DNA of 64,000 bases, taken from the NCBI RefSeq assembly GCF_047496725.1, contig NC_132983.1:5805501-5869500 (forward strand), written 5' to 3'. Within the stretch, counting starts at the first letter, position 1; each line of letters begins with the position of its first letter. Source of the stretch: Anoplolepis gracilipes. Taxonomy: Eukaryota > Arthropoda > Insecta > Hymenoptera > Formicidae. The notes under the pieces are model-generated. The model saw nothing but the letters and a program-made list of their open reading frames with translations, was not told where the DNA came from and made no database searches. The position numbers were made by a program, and so were the translations under genes. This document shows, piece after piece, positions 31,601-43,400 of this stretch.

Positions 31601-34600
31601 TTCCAATGCTGGAAAATACCTTGGCCTTGCAATACTTGCTTATGTCATGAGTAACTTCAAAGTAACCGAACGCGCCTGAAAAAAATACGCGTAGAATAAA
31701 TTAAATAAAAATATCGATATAATATTTATACATATAATAATATTCAAGTTGTTAATAAAAATAATAAAGTATATAAAGATACTTTATATAATAATTGTAG
31801 AAAAATAATATATTGAAGTTATGCTGTACTATAAAAAATAAAGCAAACATACCAGCTCCCTTAGCGTGCACAACTCGTTCCGGGATTCTTTCTCTAGTGA
31901 AATGCGACATTTCATCCAGGTAAACGAAATCCTGTAGCAACATGGGTCCACGAGGGCCAACCGTGAGGCTGGCCTTTTTCTCGGCAACGGGTGCTCCATT
32001 TGCGGTCAATAATACAAGTGCCTCACCCTGTGAAAAAGATAAATGCAGATTAATTCTTCGTTGATTGTTACGTAAAATAAATCTATTTCATTTAGAAACT
32101 AAAAGCCCATGAGATCTATATAATCTTGTCTAAATAAAAACTAATAAGAGTACAAGCGTAAATAGCGAGGAAATAGAATAAAACTCCTAATGATTATAAT
32201 GTATGTAAATTTGGCTGATAATAACTCCTAATGGTTATTAGACAAATTTATATATATTATAACCATTTAGAGATGAGGTTTTATTTTCGCGCTGTTTATC
32301 TTGTGCTCAGCTCTTCTTAGTCCAGTTTAATTTATTTTAATTTGTAATATTCAGAATCTTATTTGATTTTGCTGATAATTTGATTTAAAAAAAATGATAA
32401 AAATTCAAAAATTGATAAGAAAAGAATCTTTAATGTCACACTCTGTATTTCATTTTTTAAGTTTGCAACATTTTTTAGAATCTAAAAGACTCTGTGATAC
32501 TTGTTGAATTTTAATGATTATAATCAGATATAGATAATTAAGCGACAACTTAATCATCGTATCAACACAGTGGTATAAAATTCCGTTACGCAATCAGAAA
32601 TCTTCTCGTGATTAGATCTTTTCTTTTTCTTCCAAAATGCAAGAGAGAAACCGCGACGGACATGATATCCTTTGTCACTATTCATTTTGCTAATGAACAA
32701 ACTAAAAGTGAGTGCGCTTTTTATATGATAACTCACTTTTAGCTTCTAATCGCGATAAAATCATAGCTCGATAAAAATAATCTCGTCTGTCGATCGTATA
32801 GGAAGATCCTTACTGTTTCATAAGCCTATCTAAGCATCTACTTCAACATCTTGTTACAGCAATTATCGTCCAGATATGTCATAATCATTTTGCTCGCAAC
32901 GTTATCGGTGTATTTTTTTTTTTTTTTAAATTAGAAAATGCTAGTTTTCTCTCGAACAATTACTGCAAAAATTATTAGTAAAAAATTGGCAAATAACTGA
33001 TTTTATATCAAAAATAGACCGGTATTAATCATAAAAATTATTTTGCATAAGTCACACAAGCAAAATGTAACGCATAAATTTCAAGTACGTTTTCAGTGCT
33101 TTTATTTTTTTTTTTTTTTTTTTTTTTTGTTTAAATTTCTATCTCTCTCACTCTTAATAAATATATCTTTAATAATTAAATATTGTTCTTTTTACGTCGA
33201 TATTAAAATTCTTATATAATGATAATATAAAATAGATAGTTATTAAAAAATTGAATTTTGTTGTTGCAAATATTTTTTGTGAAATAGTAATTCTTTTTTT
33301 AAATATTGCGATTGAAATTAATATAATTTATATTATTTTTCAGAAAAATATAGATACATATTTTTTTCTTATATTTATTATAATAATTATTACATCACAC
33401 ATGTACTTTATATATATATAACATTATATATAGTGTTCAAAAAAGATGGTACCAAAGGGAGTATGTAATACGCGTGAAAACAAATTGAAAAATCTTAATA
33501 AACAGTACTTAAAAAAATCATTTATTTCTAAATTTAAAAGCATTTTCTGCTGTAATAAATAAATAATCCTTTCACTTTGAGTATCCATTGTATATCGTAT
33601 TTATAAAAGGGATTTTAAATTGATATTTGCGTGTTGTCAAAAATATAAAATAAAACCAGAATCTGTGCATGTGTTCGATCTTCAATAATAAGACGTGCCG
33701 AATTGTGCATTGAAATAAATAAAGATAGATTAACTGTGGATTAAAATTATTATTTTTTATTTATTTGTCGATCTTAGAAGTTCGTGACAAATTTACGAGC
33801 GATCGTGTAAATACGAGATAATATGTATATGGAAAATATTGGTTTTATAACTAGAAAATAAATGTTTTTTTTAATCCTGTTTATTAAAAACATACTGTTT
33901 TCGATTTGTTTTCACGTGTACTACATACTCCTAAACTTTGATATAATCTTTCCCGAACACTCTGTACATTGTATATGAATGAATTATGAAAATAGTATTA
34001 ACAATATAAATCTTAAAATTTTTCAGAAAAACTGTCGTTTAGATAAACAAATGTATTAATAAAAAATATTAAATACATTACAAAAGAGTATATTTACCAA
34101 TTTTTAATTTACAGTTATAAATTTATTGTTCATGGGAGTTCAAGAGAATTCTTTTTTTACCATTTCAACGTCCAGGAAGCCGCGGTACAATAAAGCACGA
34201 GTGATATGATTCCTTACTTTTATATACGTTGATTAGCAGAACGTCGCGGTTAATTTGCAGCTAATTTGCATGTTACACTGTTTTTTGCCAAGTACACCTC
34301 TCGCATTGAATTGCGCGATTTTATAGCACGCGAATAACGCAATGTTTGAGAACTTTTGCTCCGACATGACACAGCGCATATTGTCTTCAAACTGTCGCCA
34401 TCGACCTAGTGCGCTCGGCACCACTCGTTGCTAAGTGCTTCAGAATGTAAATCATATGCGAGAATAAGTATAATTTCTTTTTTTTTTTTTTTTAATGACC
34501 GAATATATAATTTCACCTGAATATTTTTAGTAAAGTGAATTTCCATCGATACATCATATATCGCGAGATAAGCAATTTAATCGAACCTTTTTATTTGTTT

Positions 34601-37187
34601 AATCATCTGATAGATTCAATGTAGAAATACCACTCAGGATAATATTTAATTTATCTGCGTTTTATCACGCCACTATGACGCAGCCAGTTTAGTTATTTTC
34701 AGCCGTATCTATTAAAACATGTAATTTGCCGTGCAAAACAAATCGCTTCGATCTAACAAAAAAACATAAACACACTCGCATTTTCAGCATCTCTTTAAAT
34801 GCGACAGATAAAAGTTTTGTAATTTTTTTAAATCTAAATGTTTCGAGGATAATCAGCCAGAGAAATCGCGATACATTAAGAAATATTCAAAATGCGTTGC
34901 TACAAATCACAATGTGTGCTTTGTTGTAAACACTTAAAAATTCTACAATTCTTAGCTTTGAAAGGAAACGGTATAAAGAACGGAAATCCACTAAAGTATA
35001 AAAAAAGAAAAAAAGAATGTCAAATAAATACATTTTAGCTGTACAATCGATAATTGTACTGTATAAGTGAAATCAATCTTAAACATTTTCGCAAAAGAAT
35101 ACATCAGCTGAATATTATAGTTAATATCTCACGTAACAAATACATAAATTTAAATGATTTTAATAAAGAAACGTAAAAAGATATGAATATTTAGAGCTAT
35201 AAAAGTAGAATTGTGTTAAAAAATGCAGTTTAAATTATGTATAGATTTTATGTAAAATACACAATATTTTTTTTTATCCAACTTTTGTATTTTTGTTATA
35301 TTATAAATCAGAACATAGGAAGAAAATAGTATGTCATATGCATATCATTTCAATTTTTCAAGTAAATAACATATGGATTTCCATTCTTATCATACGCATG
35401 ATATATATATATATGTAACTCTTTTATCTTTTGAGCTTCACTGTTACTAAATATGAGAAAATACGTATAGAAACTATTAGAATTTTGCATTACAAGTTTC
35501 TGTTATGTTTAATGCAGACAAGCTTTTTATGATGTGTAATTAAGAGACTGGAGACTATCGAAAAAAAATTAAAAATTATGTATATATCTTACAAAATTAC
35601 ATGTGTGAAAAAATTATATTGATAAAATTCATTGCGTAACAGTGGATGTAGCGTTATATAAATGTTGATTCTGTAAGCAAAGGATTTAGTTTACAATATT
35701 AAAATTATAACATATACACAAATCCTTATCACGAGTTCTAATTATGCAATTTGTGAATTTAATGTAAAAATTAAACCTATTTACTTCAACATTGAGACTT
35801 AAAATATACATATTGGATATAAAATATTTTCCTTAAGACTTCTAAATTTAATGATATTTAATAAATCTAATTTTTTTTTTAAATACAGGAGATTATATTG
35901 TTTTTATTTCCAGATTTTATCTATTCGAATGTTTAATTTGAAAATGATTTTATGTTTAAGCAGAACAGATGATTCAAGTGAAAAACGATTCAACAAAAAC
36001 TGACTTATGTCTTTGTTTTTAATTTTGCGAATTGTAAATATAATCAAATGAATACAGGATGCTTTACCGAAATGGAATCAATAAATAGTTATTTTTACCA
36101 GCTGAGAGACACTCGTTTTTTCCTTACTGAATATTTAAATGTAGAGGCCTTTTAATATTACATTAAAAGGGTGATTCGCTAAATTAAGCTTCGACGAAGT
36201 AAATACGTAATACTAAATCGTGGAATAATTGCATGGATAGGATTTTATAATATAATTTTAATATTGTGAACGAAATTTAAAAAATTAATTATTATATATT
36301 TATATTTATATCATATATAGATTTTTTCTTCATATTGGACGAACCTTTTGCTAAGAATTTTCGTGCTTAGCATATTATTATCGTCACGCATATATTTCGA
36401 TAAAAACTAGTAAAATAATTTACATGAACAATCATATATTTATGATTTATATCATAATCCTACTTTTTAATACATCTTTAAATGTCGGTCTGTAATTATT
36501 ATGTATAGTAATACGAAACAATATTATTATCTGCAGCAAAATGTGTGTCGTGTATTTTCGAGAGATATCGAGGACTCTATTTATTAAATCTAATTTTTCA
36601 GATAAACATAAAAACATGATTGCAGAAGAGAAAGACATATATCCCAATCAGACACGTTTGTTTTTACTCTATTCCTTTTTGTGGAAATACAGAATAAAAA
36701 GCGACTATATAATAAAAAAAATATAAGAAAATATGTAAAAAATTTAGAAAACAAAAAATTCTTTTTCCAAACACGATCGCGTCACATAGTTATTCACAGT
36801 TTTCCATTAATAGATGCCGAAGGTTTTATACATATTTGTCTTTCCAAATGCAATTAATTACAAAAAATAGCGTTAAGTCATTCTCACCCTGGTAATTAAT
36901 CAACTACAATGTATACGTTTCGGGCAACGTGACGTAACACAATATGACAATTCAAAAGTCAAAGTACACGTGACACTCGAGACCCTCGATCTCGAACTTT
37001 CTTCTATATTTTCATTCCTTTCAATGTAAAAATGTGGAATGCAATTATATAATGCGCATAACATAATGATCAGAATACTTGAGCACCGCTGTAATTGCAT
37101 AGCAAGCACGTTACAATCTCTTACCTTGAGATTTTTCTTGTAATCATTCAGCTGTTCCGCTGCCGGATCTCTAGCCGGGGAAGCCAT
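28650..37187 (-). CDS. Cat: Catalase
   Basis: Peroxisomal heme enzyme that converts hydrogen peroxide to water and oxygen. Exons 37187-37125, 32027-31853, 31675-31534, 30976-30826, 30673-30494, 30402-30211, 30123-29887 and 29051-28650 join in phase to give 513 residues. Residue numbering matches human: catalytic His 75 in RVVHAKGAG and heme-ligand Tyr 358 in RLFSYGDTHRHRLG. The DRGIPDGYRHMNGYGSHTFK and NCPYK blocks are intact. The C-terminus SANL resembles the non-canonical KANL peroxisome signal. Intron 1 is 5.1 kb and carries several mobile elements; intron 7 carries a 345-bp palindrome. The start follows a GC-rich, CGACGA-repeat leader. Confidence 0.98.
29151..29495. mobile_element. 345-bp near-perfect palindrome (foldback element) in catalase intron 7
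   Basis: Arms of about 165-170 nt run from AAAGTTGTGCTATTTGAGAG to its complement at 29476-29495, with about 4-5 differences by eye. The centre TTGATTATATTAATCAA is itself palindromic, and its extended form recurs just outside the left end (29125-29150). Very AT-rich, with no coding frame. Confidence 0.85.
32160..32307. mobile_element. Degenerate inverted-repeat element in catalase intron 1
   Basis: Left arm AATAGCGAGGAAATAGAATAA... and right arm ...TTATTTTCGCGCTGTT are inverted with about 75% match around a loop that itself holds an ACTCCTAATGGTTATTAG repeat unit. Confidence 0.45.
33433..33961. mobile_element. Non-autonomous mariner/Tc1-like element (about 530 bp)
   Basis: Left end GTGTTCAAAAAAGATGGTACC...GAGTATGTAATACGCGTGAA is inverted at the right end (GTGTTCGGGAAAGATTATATC... 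on the minus strand, then GTAGTACACGTGAAAACAAA). TA dinucleotides flank both ends, as expected for a TA target. No transposase frame remains. Confidence 0.6.
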
Positions 37188-40091
37188 CCTGTCGATCGAT
37201 CTCTCACAGCTGTAGCTTCTGTAGGCAATCGAGCGAAGCGCGACGAAGCGATTTCCCGAGGTGTCACGACGACGACGACGTAGGAAGACGCAACTGGTCG
37301 ACGGCGACGACGCCGACGCGCTTTTATCACGTCCGTACGAATGACAGAGGAGAATTGAAGGGAGGGAATCCCGTCGACGCGGGAGGGGAGCCGATATCGT
37401 TCGAAGGAATCGGACAAAGTCGGAATATACCTTCGGCATTCTTCGGTTTTCGCGGGAAAGATGACTCGAAGTCTTCCTTGTCGAAAAGTAGAGACTGTTT
37501 TCTGCACAGATTCTCAGAGAGGAGAAAAAGAACAGTTCCCTAAAAAAAAAAAAAAATTGATAAATGTTTTTTTTTTATACCTGTTTTACGTACCTTTTAA
37601 TTCTTCCTTTCGTATAAATGATTAATAATTTGACGACTAGATTCGGCTTTATTTTTATACTCGAAAAATCTTTTACCTGAAACGATCTTATATAAGCATA
37701 ATTCGGGTGTTTTGGAAAGAAAAACAATTTAGATAAGATTTAGATAGATAAGGCAAAATTTTAAAGATGCAAATGTCCAAGTGATTATATAATAAAAAAG
37801 CTAAAAATAAAGTTATCAAAAACATGTCACTCTGTTCGTGATGTTATTACAGATCACAGATAAGAAAATGATTACAGATATAACTAAATTGTATATAAAT
37901 GTGAACAAACCTAAAGCAAATAGCTTGACAGCTTGCTATGTAGATTATATTTTGTTTAACAAAAAATAAAACTTCACGTCCCTCTTGCAAAATTTCACTC
38001 TCTCTCTCTTTCTCTCTGCTATAGTTTAAAAATAGTTTAATTTAAAATGATAAAATATAGATTAAACAAGAGTCAATACAGAAATATTCATACACTTCTT
38101 TTTTAAAATTTTCTAAAATTAATAGATATTAATAAAATATCTTTAAAATAAGAAAAAAGATAAAAAAATAAATTATGAATTCTGCTACACAAACATGTAT
38201 ATACAGGATGTTCTAAAACCACCAGATCCTTTTAAAAGCAGTTTCTCTGCAGGCAATTTTTCTTTTGTAAAAATATCAAGGCGTCAATAATTTCTGAGCT
38301 ATAAACAACTAATAAAAAAAAACTTTTTGCAGACTAAACTTTGCAGAATCAACAAGTTAATAAAATAATACTCTTTAGTTAATTTCAGGTACAGTTTTTT
38401 TCATTTTAATATATTTTATTTTATTTTTATTTTATTTTACTAGAATTTTAATTTAAGATTTAAAAAGATATATCATAGTAAAAATTGTAACCTCGCAAAA
38501 GATAAACGAGGAAAAAAATCAATTTAAAATAAAAAGAATCTACTATTAAAAAGGACATCTGGTAATTTTGTATATATAAATTATAAATATTACTCTTCAC
38601 ATTTTAGAAAAGCTAAAGAAATTCAGACCGAGTAATCTTTTATACATTTTCAATTCAGTGGAAGGATAATCGCGATAGGATTTAGTTCTTCCTTAACTTT
38701 TTCGTTTATTAATGCCGTTACACAACGCCACCTGAGCCAGGTACAATTCCGAGCTCGACATTAAAAGCCAGCTCGCGCGACAGTGCGTAGCTCTCTTATT
38801 GCACGTATCTAAATAGTCTGAACAGGAAATGCCGTTTTGACGTGGCAATTTACAAAAATTGTATCAATCCGGTTTTGCTTGACGACTCGACCGAGAGCGA
38901 GAAAACAAGAGTATACGCGTTCGAAGTATAATCCTCGTTGTAAATAATGTAAACAACATAATTGGATCGTCATTCCACTTCTTTGGCAGCGTACTAAACA
39001 ATTGGAGCTATATAAAGTTGCAAGAATATAGAGAACAAGTTTTACATACTTATAAAATGACTCCGCTCGAAATTAAATAACGAATGTACACGCACACACG
39101 CACACACATACACACACATGCGCGGGGACTATATAAACATTTTGTTATTATTTACATCATTGATGCGCACTCCTAATAAATGAATCGTATGAATCGCAGA
39201 AAAGTTCTATGTTTCGCCGGACACGATCTAACGCTTGATCAAGAAGAGACGAATATATATTATATATATATGTATGTATATATATATATTTATATATATA
39301 TATATATTAATTATTATTATTATTATTATATATAATTATATATATATTATTATATTATTATACTATCAACACAATGCAAATAAAATTGAAATTAGGTCAG
39401 GAAAATAATATATTCTCTCTCCGACAGGAAATTAATATTATGTTATACCTAAAAAGACTGCCTGAGATTTCACGCACCTTATTTCTCGTGTATCGCGTGT
39501 ATAAGCGGCGAAATATTCTGCCTATCGTTGACAGATACATGCGCGAAGTATTTTGAACAGATATTTATTGCAGCAATGTGGCAAATGTCATACGGCAGCT
39601 TCAAAACTCATTTGGTGGCCTATAATATCATTTTCGCATATTATCACAATTATCGGCAGAAAAATAATGTTCTCCCTCTTTCCATCACGTAGAATGATAT
39701 TTCTAAAATAAACACTTGTGACGAGAGAAAAGCCTTTCGACAAGTGTCGTTTAATTAAATAATTCGATTCTAAGTCACATTCGATCTATACGTACGCAAG
39801 CAATTTTATAGGAATGACTTAATTAGGAGATAAGCGAGACATCGGAGATTTTGAATCGAAATTGTGTAAATTCCAGATCATTGTATCGGTAAGATTTATA
39901 GACTTTTCCTAATCTGCATATACATGCAAGAATCGTCACATAGCGAGCTTGCCTCTGCTATGGAAGAATTTTGTCAGGATAACTGACCTGTGACTCGGGG
40001 GAAAAAATAAAGATTCATCATCGTCTCCGCTTTGCTAATACGAAAAATTGTGACAATTATCTTCGGAATTATTAACATATTCTGCTACGAT

Positions 40092-40161
<70 letters not shown>

Positions 40162-40323
40162 ATACCTAGATGTGTGTGTATACCTAGATGTAAGTGTAGC
40201 ATATTAGTTCGCAGCAAATATCAATGATTCACAATTTAAGATCCATCGATGATCCGTCGGTAACTGGTATAATATTCCGCTACATAAAACTAGATCATCC
40301 AGCGAATCCGCTTCTTTTTTAAG
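37188..40323. promoter_or_regulatory. Catalase 5' flank and intergenic region to JIP 3' end
   Basis: 37188-37540 is GC-rich with CGACGA trinucleotide runs (37261-37320) and is the likely catalase leader and promoter. Arg/Val-rich ORFs there reflect the repeats. At 38207-38230 TATACAGGATGTTCTAAAAC resembles the end of a mariner-type element. Microsatellites: CA at 39090-39120, TA at 39254-39360 and TA/TG at 40097-40165. No gene seen at 37.6-40.3 kb. Confidence 0.5.
40097..40165. repeat. (TA)n(TG)n microsatellite
   Basis: About 50 nt of TA repeat followed by TG repeat. The Ile/Tyr ORF across it is an artefact. Confidence 0.9.
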
Positions 40324-40460
40324 CTAGCCGTTCATTGGCATTGGTAAGGGACACTGCACTTGCCACACAATCAAATGACTTTGTTCGCCGTGCTCCTCCG
40401 CTCCATTATTGACCGTAACGTTCGATCGGTCCATGCCTTCCTCCGTTTCTTCTCCATCAC
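40324..40460 (-). CDS. syd: JIP alternative last exon B
   Basis: Acceptor TTACAG|G, same phase as exon A. Encodes a 45-residue tail beginning GDGEETEEGMDRSNVTVNNG and ending SHLIVWQVQCPLPMPMNG before TAG. It shares HLIVWQ with exon A, so the two are alternative, probably duplicated, 3' ends. Confidence 0.7.
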
Positions 40461-43400
40461 CTGTAAGAGAGATTATAAAATGTAAATATTTCTACTAGAG
40501 TAAACGAGTGTTTGAATGAAGAAGAAAACAGGTATAAGTAATGACATTTGTACACGACAGATGGAAAAGCCCAACCCCCAGAGACTAAAAGAAGTAATAC
40601 ATAATATATAATTGCATAAAAGGTCAAAGTGTTAGATTCTCTTTAACAAGAGAAATCAGAAATTTTACATTAGAATTGTGTGAGAAATTTTAGATCGAAT
40701 TCTTCTTCTACGCTTGATTTTGAACATGTTTGATGTTTGCACAAGTGTGATAAATATACAAGCACAATCTTTATATACTGTATAAACTTGATGCAATAAT
40801 TTACGTATGAGATTACAGAAATGCTGTTGTTAGTTGAACTTTGTTGTATCGTGCAACAGTGGAAAATATCATTCTGTTAGTAAAGGATGCACCGCAATTA
40901 ATGACATGACATTTATCAGAATAGATAAAGAAATGCTAATTCAAATTGAGATATAGAAATCAATTAAACTCTTCTTGCTTCTCTCTCTGGGGGCATACCT
41001 GACCATTTGCCACACAATTAGGTGTGTTGCCACATCACTCTCATCTTCAGCCTCATCCGCTGAAATTACAATAATCTGTTATCGAAAGTATGAGTCGTGC
41101 CAGAATCTTTACTGATTTTTACGCGACAAAATATAAAAGTTTTACTCCATTTTTTAAAGCTACGGTTGGATTTGATTTAAGGTTGCAAAATTTGCAATTA
41201 AGATGAAATATATCTTGTAAAATTAGACAAAAATTTACTCACCGACTCTGAAATCGATATAACCCTCACCACCGGAGAGAACGAGCATCGCAGGTTGCGT
41301 CCCGTCTGTCACTGCGCTTTGACCACCGTGACCTAAGAAAAAGATTTGATTTGAAATTATTTTTTGAAGAAAAATTTCGTGTAAAAAAAATAACAATACT
41401 CTGATTATTCGAAGCTTACCGGGTACAGCGACGAACATTTTGACAGCGTCTCTGTGTCCATGGAAACTGAGCTGAGCATGAGCCATACTGCAATAGGGTA
41501 TGAAGCTTCCCGGTGTGACACTTCGTTCCGAAGCGAAGATCCTGACTCCGACGCCGGGTGCGTCGCCTTTGTTGCCGCCGGTTTGGACTCTGGACACCGC
41601 CATTGAACCGCCCGCGCCTGCAATGATGTTATGGGAGTTATAACTCTAGTATACGCGATAGACGACGAGCGATGAGTGATATCTAACAGAGCTTTTTTCA
41701 AAAATTAAAGTTCTCATTGAATATCGTGTCAATGTCGACATAACGTCTGACTCGGTGTGTTTCAGACTTACTTTCTGACAGCGGTACCGAGATTATCACT
41801 CCATTGCCAGTGCCGATCCACAACCTATTCGAGGAAATAAGCAGAGCAGTAATGCGTACAAAGGAAAATCCTAGCTTTCCTGTACCGAGCATCTTGCTGA
41901 CGTACGGCTCAATATCGACGTCTTGGAGATGTTGATAGGTATGAGCGTGATAGAGCCTTAATGTTGAATCGAGTCTGATGCTGATCCACACGCCGTCACC
42001 TAACCATGCCAATTGTCGCACCTGAGATTCTCTGCGAGGATGTGCATCCACTGTGCACTGAAAAGTAATAATTTTATTAGTTTATCAAAATTTCTTCTTT
42101 TTTAATTTGTGCATATTAATACCGCGTATTGATGATGCTGAAATTCTTATACCTCAAGCGTCATCGAAATAGGATCAATCACATGGATCTTGTTTCTGTA
42201 TCCACACCACACAGTTTTACCGCTGACTGCAGTCATACATCTGATAGAATGTTGAGGGCTACCAAGTGTAATCACATGGTATTGAGACAGATCCCATTGT
42301 CCGTCCGCGCCTCTACGGAATATTGTTACAGTTCCATCCGCTAAAGCGACCAAGACTCGGCCTTGCACGTGTCTAATGAGAAATACGATTTTTCATTAAC
42401 CTTTTATCGTAAAAAATTTAAGATGGGTTAATTTTGATGATCGGTCACTATTCAAAATAAATACATACACGATAGCTAATGCCGCGTCCTTCAGTTTCAC
42501 AGAATGCAAACACACCGACCATTTGGCAACAGCCGAATGAACGTAGACCGCGCCATTCTGGGCTCCAAGCCACATGGTCGGTTGTATAGATGACATTTTC
42601 TCAATGGGTGTTTCTTCCTCAGTTTCTTCCTTCTTCGTCGCCTCCTCATTCACGATATCTTTGTCGTTCAATCGCGAAGGATGTGCTTCCGTGTTACACT
42701 GTACAAAGTGTACCTTTCCCAGATTCGCGGTCTCGCTATCTATACTCTCCAGACTCTGGGGCTCGTTCGTCGTGGAGTTCTGATCCGTCTCGGCAGTTTT
42801 CTCGGTATTCTCGTTCGCCTGATCATCCGACTGATTGTCAGATTCGTTTTTATTCTTATCAACCACAGCCTCGGTATCCTGATTCTTCCGGCCGTTACTT
42901 TGTTCGACATTTTCATTCGCGTTCGTAACGTCCTCGTAACAAGCACCGTTGTTGTTCTCGGTGTCGTTGGTCGTGCTACCGTTCACCGAATTGCGAATAG
43001 AGTTCTCGTTCGAGGATTGCGCGTAATCGCTCTCTTTGGCACCGGGCACGCTCGCGATACAGAGCAAGTGTCCCTGGCAAACGTTAAACACCTCGAGAAT
43101 GTCTGCCGGATTGTTGGCGTCTATCACGGTGACCTTGGACATCTTTTGAGTCGAGGTGCAGATCCAGACGAGCGAGCTCAACTGTTGCTCCCATCGTTCT
43201 GCTTCAAGTCGTCGGTTCTCACTTTCTTGAAGCTCCTTGTCCAGATGCTCGACAGCATCCTCGGCCTCCGTCTTTGTGTTGCTGCTCGTTTCTTGGGCCT
43301 CGGCGGCGTAAAACACACTTCCGCCGACCATGCATCCGCCGTCGCGCGTTTTACCGCCGCTCAGATTTACGCCGGCGCCACACCAGATCTAATTAAAATT

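Noticed and set aside
37148..37507. Arg/Val-rich ORF upstream of catalase
   Set aside because: Produced by CGACGA repeats in the leader; overlaps the catalase start in another frame and shows no family signal.
40035..40217. Ile/Tyr-repeat ORF
   Set aside because: Translation of a TA/TG microsatellite.
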